Notes: generated from the letters alone by a model not told the origin. Shown: positions 36,001-47,480, numbered from the stretch's first letter. The stretch: DNA of 64,000 nt from Rhipicephalus microplus (GCF_043290135.1 NC_134710.1:283803276-283867275), one strand, 5' to 3'. Numbers and translations are program-made.

Positions 36001-36850
36001 GTGGTCGGCGTCTTTCTTCTACTTATTAATTCATTGTGGCTGACGAGACGGCCATCTGACGAAGCTTTCATTTGAACCTAAAGAGCCATACTTTATTCTC
36101 ACATTTTCATTCTATGTGTGTGCACATTTGCAAAAGTAAAAACAAGAGTAAGGAATACAGTTGACCAAAATATAGAAATTTAAAACTTGTAGGGAGCCCA
36201 ACATGTCAGTAAACGACGCACCACTGACCAAAATGTAGAGTTTTAAGCTTGTAGGGAGCCCAACCTGTCAGTAAACTGAGCTCCACTGATTGTGAAACTG
36301 CCTAGAATGCGGGACGAGTCAGAGTGACAACAGTGATAGAGCCTAAAATACGGCAAAGAGGTTGCCATAGTTTTCGGCGGAAGTTGTACATGCGAACAAA
36401 ATGTATTGAATTGAAACAAAATAAAATGGTTTAAGTGGGTCATTTTTATGCGAGTCCTGAAGCAACCATCTTCAAAGGCGCCGAGTTAGCTGAATAAATA
36501 AACTTTAGTACTTCTAGAAATTTGGTGGCGCAACACGTGGGAAAGAAATCTACTGTTCTGCATGAAGGCTTAGTTTCGGTGCTTCCAGTGTACAGCCTCG
36601 ATCCCAAACGGAGCAGTTGCCTATCGCTTACCGTATTCTGCCCATTGCTCACTGGTTCAGTCTATTCACTTATAGTGTTGTTCATGCCCAGTGATCCACG
36701 ACGTTGGGCAGATACTGAGACAAATCAGGAAAGCACCCAGAGCGCAGACTTTATAAATGCATAGAATGCTTCGTGACAAACCATGGTCTTTATGAGAAAC
36801 TGGGACTGAGCATATCTGTGTGCACGAAAATGACCCTATGACGACGTTTT
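33004..36850. other. Unassigned 3.8 kb; short G-rich runs and a GC-richer patch
   Basis: Contains G-runs near 33030 and 33240, a C-run near 34490, and a GC-richer patch at about 34980-35440 whose minus strand is open for 139 codons but shows no recognisable domain. A tandem duplication lies at 36163-36288. No gene call is justified. Confidence 0.4.
36163..36288 (+). repeat. 63-bp tandem duplication
   Basis: tgaccaaaatatagaaattt... (36163-36225) is followed directly by tgaccaaaatgtagagtttt... (36226-36288). Both contain cttgtagggagcccaac and gtcagtaaac. Confidence 0.8.
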
Positions 36851-36863
36851 AATGCTCGTGATT
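36851..36863. repeat. Target site duplication of LINE C, left copy
   Basis: aatgctcgtgatt, repeated exactly at 42619-42631 right after the LINE 3' end. The outer AA could belong to the tail, leaving at least 11 bp. Confidence 0.9.
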
Positions 36864-37189
36864 GGGACGCTCTAGGAGCCGACCAGTGCGGACGCGCGAA
36901 GATCGGCTCCTGCTTTCAAGAATACTTTCCTGTGGTATCCACAAATTTGTCACCGAGTTTTCAGTCACATCGTGTGCCTAAGTTCTCAAGAAATCAGCAG
37001 GTACCCCCTTTGTGCTGATGAGTGGACTTTTAAACCATTTTGGGACATTTTTACACGGCAACACCACCGGAGAATTTAAGCCTAACCAAGGAGGCAATTG
37101 CCGCCCAATGCGCCGTCCCGGCGCCAACGTGACTCAATGCTCTGCGCGTTCCAGGACCTGCAACTGAGAATGGAATACAAGTGGATTGA

Positions 37190-39018
37190 GAGGACATCTT
37201 TGCAGAGGATTGCACGGAAGACATGGGTTGGAAAGAAGCCGAAACAAGACGCTCAAAGAATAAGCTAGCCGCGGTTAGCGTTCCCGCTGCCAAGGGCTCA
37301 ACCAAGGCTGGCGTTGGGGGAGACGCTCGAGCCAGTCGTAGTAGGCATGACACCAAGCATACAATCGTGTGAGCTGGACGCATGCCGCCACTACCCAAGG
37401 ACTTTAGCAAAATTGTGCTACGATCACGTGGCGGCTTAGATATTTCGAGAATTGGTGCTGGATCCATGGCAGATGTGATAGTACTGGCGGCCGGCGTCAT
37501 AGAGGAGGAGGCCATGCAGGACATCATCTGTTCCAACTTGCAGCAGAACATTATGGTGGCAAGCACTCCGGACCAAGAAAGAGCTTCAAGATACCTCAAG
37601 GTCAAGCAACTTGACATTGGAGGCAAAGTTTTCGAGGTTAGTGCATACGCCACGGCACCCCACGATACTTGTAAAGGAGTGATTCACGGGATCCCCGTAA
37701 GCGATACTCAGAACATTGTGACCCGAAAGATTGTGAACGGGAACATCCCGCTCGCGCTGCAGGCCAAGAGAATCAAGAACACTGACACAATCATCATAGC
37801 GTTCGAAGGACAAAAAGTGCCGAGATTCGTGAGATATGGACCTTCACTTTTGCAGTGCTCCCTTTACCGCAAGAACATCGACTTTTGTTACGTCTGTGGA
37901 AAGCTGGGACATCGCCCTGACGTTTGCCCGAACTCAGCTGAAACCATCTGCAGAGGCTGCGAGATCAAGAATCGAGATAAGCTGCACCAGTGCAATCCAA
38001 GATACAGGCTGTGCAACGGTCACCATCCCACGGCAGACAAGGAGTGCAAAAACAGGTTCTTAGTGCCATACGTCGTCAGACGCAGGCGTTGGGAAAGATC
38101 GCGAGCAGCCGCAGAAGTCCGGGACGCATCAATCACATCGAGTCCAGACATCAAGGACAAGCAGCTTATTCCAGCCTACGGGACCCAGAGCACCCAGTCT
38201 ACACAAGAACAGGAAAGACGGCCCCGCTCCAGGGAAGATCGCGTTCCAGAAAAGGTTCTAGACCAAAAGCCCTCCCAATCACGGGGGTGCTCGAGTTCTC
38301 AAGATCACTATCAGGGTCGACATCAGCCTGGATGGCACCCGAATGGCCAGCTGCGTGGCGTTCAGTTTGAGATCACGGCTTCCAAATCGAGGAGGATGCC
38401 TGCAGTTACACCGAAAGGCAGCTGGCTCAGCGAGTGCGCAACTGCGCGGCAGAAGTGATAACAGGTAAGCTGCCAGAGCATGATATATTATCACAGCTAG
38501 AGCAAGAAAACGCAAGGCTAACAAAATCAAATGAGAGGCTATCAGCCGAGTTAAAGGAAATAAAAAATCTTCTTACTAAGCTAACCAGCACGCAGTCTTT
38601 ACAGCCAACGCCTCAGCCAGTTGATGTCCCTGTGGCTGAAAACGTGGAGGACTCGAGAACCACAAAAAAGAGGGCAGTCATGGCAGAACACGTGGAAGCC
38701 AACCAAACTACCATGTCAGATATGAAAGAGGTCTTTGACACGCCCAGCAAGGTAGTAGCCAATCTTAGCGAGCAGATGGGCAGGCTACAATCAAGCGTGG
38801 CGGCACTGGAAGAACATATGACTTTGCGCTATAGAAAGGTCGAAGCATACCTGCACAACACAGCGAGGCCTCCTCATGCACCAAACTCACCTTTTCGGCC
38901 ATCAATACTTGTAGTACCAAACCTGTCGACAGGTGCAGCATCAGGCTCTGGCGGCCCATGTAATAACCATGATGGCAGCGCTATGGGAAGCATTCCGTAT
39001 CTGGCAATGGAACTGTAG
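37190..39018 (+). pseudogene. LINE C ORF1 (gag-like, zinc knuckles, coiled coil), broken
   Basis: The N-terminus probably begins upstream of the Met at 37382: the same frame reads MGWKEAETRRSKNKLAAVSV from 37223 and is cut by TGA at 37370. The long frame then has CCHC knuckles at residues 169-182 (CYVCGKLGHRPDVC) and 190-204, and a third partial one near 211-222, followed by a basic stretch. After a frame change between about 38230 and 38430, frame 1 (38434-39018) encodes a coiled-coil-like helix (ILSQLEQENARLTKSNERL) and a second helical part. This is the usual RNA-binding ORF1 of I-like LINEs. A start for ORF2 overlaps near 38990. Confidence 0.85.
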
Positions 39019-42000
39019 AGGTTACCTTAAAAAGAAGGTAACCCTACAGCAGTATATTAGGAACAGCCAAGGAAAGCCTCAAATTATATTACTGCAAGAA
39101 ACCCTTTCACCCCAAGCACAGTGCCTGGATTCCGGCCTGTAATAGGGGATACTGAAGAGAGGGGAGTCTGCACCTTCGTATCCAACAAACTAACGCACGT
39201 AACACACAATCTCAAGATAGAAGCGGGCCGGTTGGTACACGTCATGGTACAGATCGTGCCAGGTACCAGCAACCGTCAGAACATTTTTATTCATAACATA
39301 TATATCAGTCCAAAGGAACAAAAGCAGGGGCTCAAGACGGTTCTAAAGAAAGCTGTTACTATCGCCGGGGAATGTCCACTCGTCATTGTAGGGGATTTCA
39401 ACACCCCTCATCATACATGCGGTTACAAGTACAACACTGGGAAAAGGAATCGACTTTGCCAAAGTGCCAGTGAACTTGATCTCACCCTAATCACGAACCC
39501 CAGCCTACCAACAAGGCTTGGTACATCTTGCTGCAGGGTTTCCACCCTGGACCTTACATTTGTAAGGAACATCAAGAAGGCCCAGTGGATGAACCTTGCT
39601 GAAGACCTAGGGAGTGACCACTGCACTCTTGCCACTACCTTCTCTGTGGAGCGTAAAAAACAGAGAGAATTCCACTTAACAAACTGGGATAAGTTCAAGA
39701 AGTTCAGGATGGAAAGGGAACAAGATGACCACAGACCAGGCTTGGAGCAGTGGGTCTAACAGATCATAGAGGACATCAAATTTGTATCCTCCACCATTAC
39801 CACAGATTTCCCGGTTGAAAGAATGGATAGCCGGCTCACTCATCTTCTTGAGGCAGAGCAAGCACTACTGAACCGTTGGAAGGGTCAGCGCCTGAACCGA
39901 AGACTGAGGAAGAAGATAGCTGCGGTAAACAGATCAGACGAGAAACATTGTCGCGCACTATTCAGGCAGCAATGGGACGAAATCTGCAACTCCGTCGATG
40001 GTCAGATGCGCAATGGCAAGACATGGAATATATTAAAACATCTCCTCAACGAAAACACCACCCAAACAAATCAAAAGCATGTTATCGCTCGAACTTTGTA
40101 TAAAGAGATAGGACGCTCTACAGAACAGCAAGTTGTGCAGCGGCTCGTGCATAAGTACCTCCCAATCAAAAGAGGATTGGAACCATCAAGTAGACAGTAC
40201 CAGGGCCCGCCCTATCCAGGTCTTGAAGGTGACTTGAACATCGAGGAGATTAGAGGAGCTTTGCATGATCTCAACGGCAGGTCAGCCCTTGCCCCGGACG
40301 GTATACCAAACAAGGCCCTTCGTAACCTTGATGACGATTCAATTGACACCCTGAAGGATATGATCGATGCAGCATGGAGAGAAGGCAGGGTGCCAGAGCA
40401 GTAGAAGCTGGCCAGCACAATTTTTATTCCTAAGTCAGGAAAGCCCCCTAACTTGGACAACATGAGGCCAATATCTTTGACATCATGTATCGGCAAGGTT
40501 ACAGAACACGCCATACTGCACAGGATAATTAAGTACTTGAGAGATAACGACATGTATACACACAATATGGTTGGATTCAGGGCAGGGCTATCCACACAAG
40601 ACGCAATGAAGCTCATCAAACACCAGGTCCTCGATAACGAAACCAGAGACGTGAGAGCCATTCTGTGACTAGATCTAGAAAAAGCGTTTGACAACATCTG
40701 CCACTCATTCATACTCGAAGCAATTTCCAAGCTTGGTCTGGGGAAAGCCTTCTATGACTACGTATGGTCCTTTCTTACAAATCGAAAAGCCGTGATGAAG
40801 ATTGCAGATATCAAGACCGCAGCAATCGAACTAGAAGCAAGGGACAGGCCGCAAAGGGCAGTGATTTCACCAATGCTGTTCAACATTGCCATTATTGGAC
40901 TGTTAAATAAATAATCGAGCATCGAAGAATTGAAGCACAGCATCTACACAGACGACATTACCATCTGGTGCACAGGGGGAAGTGAGGGGTAGATTGAGAG
41001 CACCCTGCAAGAGGCGATTCACACTGTAGAAGAGTACCTTCGTCCTTCTGGGCTAAAGTGCTCCTCGAGTAAGTCAGAACATTTACTGTATTGGACTACA
41101 CGCCGGGGACCGAAGCCCAGAGGATGGAAGCCGTTTAACCAGATAGACATTCACCTCCATACAAATCAAGGGGATGCCATCCTGAGGGTCGACTCCATCA
41201 AAGTCCTGGGCATGCTGATAGATTCTACCGGCACTAACAGCAAATCTATAGCCAAGTTAACTTGGAAAACAGACAGTGCGGTGCACCTCATACGCAGAGT
41301 GGCCAACAAAAGAAATGGGATCAAGGAAGACAACCTCATCAGGTTGATGCATGCGTTTGTTCTAAGCCACTTCACGTACGAGGCAGCAATGCACAACTGG
41401 TCTAGAGCAGAGTCCGAGACACTGAATGTGCTCCTCAGGAAAGTTATTAAGAAGGTCCTGGGGCTACCCATACATACCGGCACCGAGCGTCTACTTGAAC
41501 TTGGCCTTCAGAACACGCTCGAATAAATAGCAGAAGCCCAAGAGAGAGCATAGTTTGCAAGGTTATCTACAACGAGGTTGGCGAGAATGATCCTTCAGGA
41601 GCTGGGCCAGCACCTAATGACAATTAAACGCAATTACAATGATATTTCCGACAACATCAGGGGGAATATCACGGTATCTCTTATACTACGAAACATGCAT
41701 CCAGAACACAACATCAAAATAAGAGTAGCGAGGGCCAGTACTATACTTCGTCAAGTCCCAAACGAGGAACGAGGGGTCACATTTGTTGACGCGGCTTCCT
41801 GCGCCAATGGGAAAGCTTTTGTGGCAGTGGTGGTCAATGGGGCTGGCCGTGTCGTCAACTGAGCGACGGTCAGGGCGGAAGACCCAATCATTGCGGAACA
41901 GGTGGCCATCGCCTTAGCACTCAAGATGGATAACGTTGAAGTCGTCTACAGTGATTCTATGGCAGCACTGCGGGCCTTCGCAAAGGGGACGGTCTCCGAA

Positions 42001-42579
42001 CAAACGCTGAGAATACTACATGACAAGAACATAACGCATCATCTTCTGAGTTGGTTCCCAGCTCACCTTGGACAAATCAACGACTTCCCTCCCAATTTCA
42101 ATGAAGCAGCGCATGAGGCAGTGTGAGACCTCTCCAACCACGCCTCCCCGGGGATGCGTTCTACCGGTGAAGGGGATAACCGGGAAATTCTTACAACATA
42201 TAACGAGCTCACTAAACATTGCTACCTGTCTAGAAGAACTTTCCCTCCAACTCTTAAAAATCTAACTCGGCCCCAAGCACTTACATTAGGGCTTTTGCAA
42301 ACGCGGATTTACCCTACTTTGAAAATGTTACACATCATGTACCCTGACCAATACCCAAGTAATCTTTGCCCACATTGTGGGGAAATAGCTTCATTAGAAC
42401 ATATGCTTTGGAAGTGTACTAAATTCGCTCATTTATCGAACATCACTTTTTTCAGATGGGAGGCGGCAATCCGCAGCTCGTCCTTGGCAGATCAGCTCTG
42501 GGCTGTCCACCTAGCCCGCGAGACGGCTGAGGAGCTCAGCATTTCAGTCCCCACGTGGGAGCTGCCCGCAACACAGTGA
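38990..42579 (+). pseudogene. LINE C ORF2: endonuclease-RT-RNase H, with nine in-frame stops
   Basis: The endonuclease begins FRIWQWNCRGYLKKKV and has LLQETL, VGDFNTPHH (catalytic Asp kept) and LGSDHCTLA. The RT has ALAPDGIPNKALRN, RPISLTSCIGKVTEHA, VGFRAGLSTQDA, LDLEKAFDNI (catalytic Asp) and YTDDITIWCTG. The RNase H has FVDAAS, AEQVAIALALK, VYSDSMAALRAF and LSWFPAHLGQI; its last Asp appears lost (NEAAHEAV). The C-terminal knuckle is CPHCGEIASLEHMLWKC. Frame 1 is continuous from 39121 to 42579 apart from stops at 39757, 40402, 40666, 40912, 40990, 41524, 41551, 41860 and 42124. One frameshift lies near 39110. Confidence 0.92.
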
Positions 42580-42598
42580 TCTGTGTTTTAGAGGACCA

Positions 42599-42604
42599 AA
42601 TAAA
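42599..42604 (+). terminator. Polyadenylation signal of LINE C
   Basis: AATAAA, 15 bp before the end of the element. Confidence 0.7.
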
Positions 42605-42618
42605 AGTTTGTCCAATCC

Positions 42619-42631
42619 AATGCTCGTGATT
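42619..42631. repeat. Target site duplication of LINE C, right copy
   Basis: aatgctcgtgatt, identical to 36851-36863. Confidence 0.9.
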
Positions 42632-43469
42632 ATAATCATATCTGAGCATTATAAGTACACTGAACATAAAGGAATAAATTGCCTAGTTAAGTGTTCATGA
42701 ACACAATTTCAGCGCAGAGGCAATGCGAAACGTATCCGTTATGAAGCTTAAGTAGCCTGGGTTTGAAATAAATATGATCTGGTGCATGAGATTTGAAAAC
42801 TACTTATGGCACCAGCAATAACATTCGCGTGTGTGGTTCTGCGCTTGAAATAAACTTTTTGTGGATGTTTGACATCTGGATTTACAAAGGAGGCTTGTAA
42901 AATAGCTGGAGATAAATGAGCGATGGCTCGGTTGCTAGACTGAAAAGTTATCGTGAGCGAAAAAGCACGTTCAGCTGCGTATTCGGAGCCTATCACGTGG
43001 AACGACGTCACGCCTGCCACACTTGCGCTTCAGCAACTGAACGTAATTGCGACGTGATGAATGAACTCGGGAGACATAGTGCAGCAAATCTTCTGCTGTA
43101 ATGAGGCCTTACTTTAACACTCTACGTTACAGTCACCTACCTGAAGAGACTTTCAACGTGCCCCTGCAACTACAATAAAAGCTGCATGAACCTTTGTACC
43201 AATAACAACAACAAAAAGGTCGTTTCAGCCTTGATACTGTGCAGATCTTCTAATCTAAAAGTGATGTGTATCATCGCTTGTATAATCGTTGCACCGTAAG
43301 AATACGTTTTAGCTGCCCATTAGAAAATTACGCGACTGAATGATTAAGTCAAATGCTTCTTTTCTAGCTTACAACTTTTTAAATAAAACTTACCCCCGAA
43401 TCTACGCCGAAGTGCCTAGACGATATATTTTGAAACGTGTTGAGCTCTGTTTTTACAGTTATCGTTTAA
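42632..43469. other. No gene recognised
   Basis: No supported feature. Confidence 0.4.
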
Positions 43470-43736
43470 TTAGGGTTTAGGCCTATACATAAAAGCATCG
43501 CGTGGCCCACAATCGAAAACGTGCGTTGTACACACGTTATACGTATCTCCGAGAGAAATCTCACATGAGTAGGTGTTGTAACACCCGCCATTCGGTCGCG
43601 GGCTCCCAATATAGTCGGTGACATTGTACAGGATGTTCGCGCGACAGAGCCAACCACAGCTAATGGGCACTCCTGCACGTTCCGTACAAACCATTTCAAG
43701 GATGCGCGGTCGTTGGTCATTAGGTCTTGGTCGCAT
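43470..43736 (-). CDS. Candidate cysteine-rich exon or small ORF, unknown
   Basis: An 88-codon frame ending in TAA, with seven Cys in the C-terminal 75 residues: MVC, PISCGWLC, then SPRPNGGCYNTYSC, TYNVC and VFDCGPRDA. It looks more protein-like than its neighbours, and a possible acceptor (ccttag) precedes it, in frame, at about 43750; no good pyrimidine tract is seen. There is no signal peptide in this segment, so it would be a downstream exon. I do not recognise a family. A second frame on the same strand (43466-43720) is also open, which weakens the case. Could be chance. Confidence 0.3.
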   Translation of the reverse strand: MRPRPNDQRPRILEMVCTERAGVPISCGWLCRANILYNVTDYIGSPRPNGGCYNTYSCEISLGDTYNVCTTHVFDCGPRDAFMYRPKP

Positions 43737-43749
43737 GCGGAAGCCTAAG

Positions 43750-44061
43750 GCTTAGTCTTTGTTGGCGACCTTCTCAAGCAATTTTAGCTGAGAGACGCAC
43801 TCTATGAGTGAAATGCGAAACCAGTGCAGTGCGGCAGATTATGCCGCGAGACGTCACGTGCGTTTGACGTTCTCGAATAATTGCGATTTGAAAAGTTTGC
43901 TATCCCGTCAACTCGTCAACAAAACGTTGAGGTCATCCTCTACGTCGGCCTTTACTATAGGGCTTACGATTACGTAATAAATAAGTAAGTAAACAGTTAA
44001 AGTTAGCGAAATGGGCCTGGTTAGTGTTGTATATTGTAAAAGAGTACAAAAATTCGTGAGG

Positions 44062-44064
<3 letters not shown>
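43750..44064. other. No gene recognised
   Basis: AT-rich flank of the tRNA-core repeat cluster. Confidence 0.35.

Positions 44065-44130
<66 letters not shown>
44065..44130. repeat. (TA)n microsatellite
   Basis: 33 TA units directly joined to the first tRNA-core repeat copy. A similar TA run borders the last copy (48612-48633). Confidence 0.95.
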
Positions 44131-44133
<3 letters not shown>

Positions 44134-44552
44134 GAGAGAAATGTTTACCTAAGGGCTCGTATTTCCGTGTTTTAACACAATATTAACGAGATATAACAGA
44201 CAGTAATGCCAAGGAATGTACAGGGGAAGTTAGTAGAACCAATGGAATGTAAATAAGAAGAAAGAAGAAAAAAAAGTGGATGAAAAATTACCAGCTGTGA
44301 GCAGGAATCGAACCTACGACCTTCGAATAACGCGTTCGATGCTCTACCAACTAAGCTATCACAGCGGCCGTCCCTCCATCCACTTTTTGGGGTTTATATG
44401 TGAATTTAGAAGTAGGAGTGACCGTCAGCGCCATCTATAAGCCAAACAACGAGTGTGAAAACGCTCTTATTCGCATGTTTGGCGTCACGTAGCACGTGAA
44501 CTTATTATGAGCGGGCAGCTGATTAATTGTCCCTCTTACACAACCTAAATAA
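44131..44552 (-). repeat. tRNA-core repeat, copy 1
   Basis: Begins agggagagaaatgtttacct and ends gtccctcttacacaacctaa, matching copies 2 and 3 almost throughout. It lacks the first 40 bp present in those copies (cacaccaagt, gccagtacgagaccctcgtt); a TA array takes their place. Contains the tRNA-like core at 44294-44365. Confidence 0.9.
44294..44365 (-). tRNA. tRNA-like cloverleaf (repeat core), copy 1
   Basis: 72 nt with a 7-bp acceptor stem (GCTGTGA/TCACAGC), D arm TAGCTTAGTTGGTAGAGC, anticodon arm TCGAA-CGCGTTA-TTCGA, a 5-nt variable loop and T arm GTAGG-TTCGATT-CCTGC. All stems pair, but position 33 is G, not the invariant U. The anticodon would read CGU (Thr). Best taken as a tRNA-derived repeat promoter, not a decoding tRNA. 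Confidence 0.5.
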
Positions 44553-44610
44553 AACTAATAAGGTAACTAATCAGGTAACTAATAAGGTAACTAATAAACT
44601 AATAAGGTAA
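44553..44610 (+). repeat. 12-bp minisatellite at the LINE D 5' junction
   Basis: About five copies of aactaataaggt (one as aactaatcaggt, one partly duplicated) lie between repeat copy 1 and the first LINE D codons. Confidence 0.85.
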
Positions 44611-45734
44611 CTGAACTCGAACATTTATTGCTGTCGAGATCTCTCCCTGTGGTGATCGTAACAGAGACTTGGCTAAACAACGATATTCCGAATGATGCGG
44701 TTGTTCCTCCTGGGTACAGAGTGTTTCGCTGGGACAGAAATTCCCGTGGTGGGGGCGTTGCAATTGTCATAAAAAAATGTATCTCAGCAGTTCCAATTAT
44801 TTGCAATTTATGGGAATCTGTATGGTGTAAATTTACGTACGCGAACACCAATTACCTTATCGGAGCCGTATACAGACCACCTGCCACTTCCCCCGAGTTC
44901 CTGGAAGACCTTCAGACGTTTTTGAACTCAAATGTAAACAAGACAACAAAATTAGTCGTGGCCGGAGACTTTAACCTACCAAATATAGACTGGATTTCTT
45001 TATCGGCCGGTAATAAGGATGCTACTAGCAGCGAAAAGTTATTTGAAATAATGATCAGCCATAACCTAACCCAAATTGTTCAACAAGACACTAGAGTAAC
45101 ATCAGGTTCTCAGTCACTGCTGGACCTGGTATTCCTTTCGGGCACTATGGAGGACTTCAGTGTTACGGTCGAAGACGGCATATCTGACCACAGACTGATT
45201 TCGGTTGAGATTCTATGTGGTACAAAACCTAGAAAACGACCCTTCGTTCGGGTCCCTGTTAGTGACTACGGCCGGGCAGATGACATGTCAATATTAGAAT
45301 TTTTGGAAACTGCTTTTGATGATTTCAAGCAAGCCTCTGATAGCGAGCCAGTTGATTGTTTGTGGCAGAAATTGAAATCAATAAATAACAGCTGTATAGA
45401 AAGGTTTGTTTCCATTCGATTGAAAAAAACAAGGAAGACTAACCCCTGGATCACTAGAGATGTTATCCACACTAAACGCAAAATAAAGAGATTACGCAAA
45501 AGACAAGGCCACTCTGAGCAGATTTACCAACTACGAGCAGCGTTGAAAATCCAAATCTCCAAGTCCAAAAAAAGGTTCTTCAATGAAACGCTTTCTGGGT
45601 TCTTGCGCACTTCGCCTAGAAAATTTTGGCTATACTTGAGCGATCGGAAAGAGGCGATTGAACATATCGTGGTTGGCTCTGATGTTGTAACCCAGAAACA
45701 AGATATAGCTAATGGTTGCAATGGCTTTTTCTAA
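44611..45734 (+). pseudogene. LINE D endonuclease domain
   Basis: TETWLN (Glu), GGGVAIVIKK, YRPPATSPEF, VVAGDFNLPNIDW (Asp, Asn), and GISDHRLISVEI (Asp-His) are all present in order, followed by a linker with a basic segment (KRKIKRLRKRQG). The first strand of the domain is missing by 5' truncation. It ends at a TAA (45732-45734) after NGFF; the same frame continues SVFTKMAFTDED into the RT, so this is a point nonsense change and not a true end. Confidence 0.9.
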
Positions 45735-47337
45735 TCTGTATTTACAAAGATGGCATTCACGGATGAAGATAAGGAAATGGCCGATACTTGCACATGCGCC
45801 ATGGATCCAGTTTCATTTGATCAAGCGGGCGTGTTTCAGCAGCTACTTAATTTGAACGAAAAGAAGGCTAATGGACCGGATGGAATACCAACTGTGTTTT
45901 TGAGGCGGTATGCGGAGTGGATGTCGTTTTACTTAGTCATTATCTTCGAAAAATCACTCTTGACACATTCGCTTCCCAAAGACTGGCTGAGCGCTATTGT
46001 GAAACCGGTATTTAAAAGTGGCGACAGGATGCTTTTTACCAACTACAGGCCAGTGTTTCTGACGGGTGTTTGCTGTAAGGTTTTTGAACACGTCATTGCC
46101 AAACAGATGGCTATTTTCTTGGAGACAAATGGGCTGATATGTAGGCAACAGCTCGGGTTTAGGCAAGGGCTTTTCACGTTATCCCAACTGATTGAAACTC
46201 TCCACGATTTTGCCGCTGCCGTAGATAACAAAGAACAAGTCGACGTGATAATCATAGACTTTGAAAAAGCCTTCGATAAGGTATCCCACCATAAATTGCT
46301 CTTCAAGCTCAAACGAACAGGCGTAAACGAAAATATCCTGAAGTGGATTGAGGCATACTTAACTAACCGCAAGCAGTTGGTACGAATTGATGGGTTTGAG
46401 TCTGAATCACTTGATGTTTATTCCGGTGTGCCCCAAGGCTCCGTGTTGGGCCCATTGCTGTTCTTGCTGTATATAAATGATGCTGTTGACATTGTTAACC
46501 CTCCTGTAAAAATTAAATTGTTTGCTGATGATTGTTTAATATATGCCCCAGTGACGTGTGCGAATGACCAAATTGTAATTAATGATTGTCTTGATGATTT
46601 TCAAACATGGTGCGATAAATGGGAGATGAAAATAAATTATTCTAAGACAACATATACGCATATAACTACCAAGAAACACGTTTTACCATTTACGTACAGC
46701 ATTGGACCTACTAATTTACAGCAGGTGTGTGCATTTAAATATTTGGGAGTGCATATTACGAATGATTTGAAATGGCGTGCACATGTCGAGAATGTATGCT
46801 GTGCCTCTTAGAGAAAACTGCGTTTCTTGCGTGCTAAATTACCGAATGCTACGAAAGACGTCAAGCTGCTTGCATATAAAACATTTGTGCGCCCTGTTTT
46901 AAAATATGCTTGTGCTGCCTGGAGCCCCCACCAAAAGGATTTAATAGGTAAACTGGAACGAATTCAGAGACTTTCCACGCGATTTATATGTTCGAAGTAT
47001 AAAAGGACTGATTCGGTTACCGAGATGTTAAAACTAAGTGGTTTGGAATCTCTAGAAATTAGACGACAAAAGCAGCGCCTAAAGGTATTTTTTTCAGATA
47101 TTGCATGGTCAAATAAAAATATATAGAACAATTTACGAACACCCCCCGCATAAGCTCAGCAGCCGGATCAATCATGACGCGGCGGTTCGCCCCTTCGGTG
47201 CTTGCACGGACGTCTTTCGCAAATCTTTTTTCCCTGACGTTATAGAAGCGTGGAACAAATTGCCGCGACATATTGTTGAAAATTCTGACGTTAAAAAATT
47301 TGAATGTGCTCTTGATGTTTACTTTGCCGAGCAATGA
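45735..47337 (+). pseudogene. LINE D reverse transcriptase and C-terminus
   Basis: RT motifs: ANGPDGIPTVFLRR, NYRPVFLTGVCCKVFEHV, LGFRQGLFTLSQLIE, VIIIDFEKAFDKVSH (catalytic Asp), GVPQGSVLGPLLFLLYIND, KLFADDCLIYAP (catalytic pair), and FKYLGVHITNDLKW. TAG at 46809 interrupts it in frame; thumb motifs LAYKTFVRPVLKYACAAWSP follow. A frameshift near 47110 moves to frame 1, where FFPDVIEAWNKLPRHIVEN and FECALDVYF complete the usual CR1-type C-terminus. No RNase H is present. Confidence 0.92.
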
Positions 47338-47480
47338 ATAAGCTATTGTGTTATTGTTCAAAGTTGCTGAAAATATCAATGTCTGTATTTACTTTCCATA
47401 TCCTATGCTTCCCTCTCTGTAATGACCTTCAAGTGAGGATTGACAGTATAAATAAAATAAAAAAAATAAAAAAATAAACA

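Larger units (their letters stand above)
36864..42618 (+). mobile_element. LINE C: full-length I-like non-LTR retrotransposon, decayed
   Basis: 5755 bp between 13-bp target duplications. The layout is a 5' UTR (36864 to about 37190), ORF1 with zinc knuckles and a coiled coil, ORF2 with AP endonuclease, RT, RNase H and C-terminal knuckle, then a short 3' UTR with AATAAA (42599-42604) and a tail gtccaatccaa. It differs clearly in sequence from LINE B, though the domain order is the same. ORF2 has one frameshift near 39110 and then nine in-frame stops over 3.46 kb without a further frameshift. Such complete elements in a tick genome are expected to be numerous; this copy is inactive. Confidence 0.93.
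44611..47480 (+). mobile_element. LINE D: CR1-like non-LTR retrotransposon, 5'-truncated
   Basis: Starts inside the endonuclease (ELEHLLLSRSLPVVIVTETW). It has an endonuclease and an RT without RNase H, then a 3' UTR ending in an A-rich tail (ataaaataaaaaaaataaa). GVPQGSVLGPLLFLLYINDA and FADDCLIY are typical of the CR1/Jockey side of the LINEs. Only two in-frame stops (TAA 45732, TAG 46809) and one frameshift near 47110 are seen, so it is a younger copy than LINE B or C. It lies exactly between two units of the tRNA-core tandem array, with no clear target duplication. Confidence 0.9.

Noticed and set aside
37051..37653. 200-codon minus-strand ORF
   Set aside because: Antisense to LINE C ORF1, whose plus-strand motifs (zinc knuckles) are clear.
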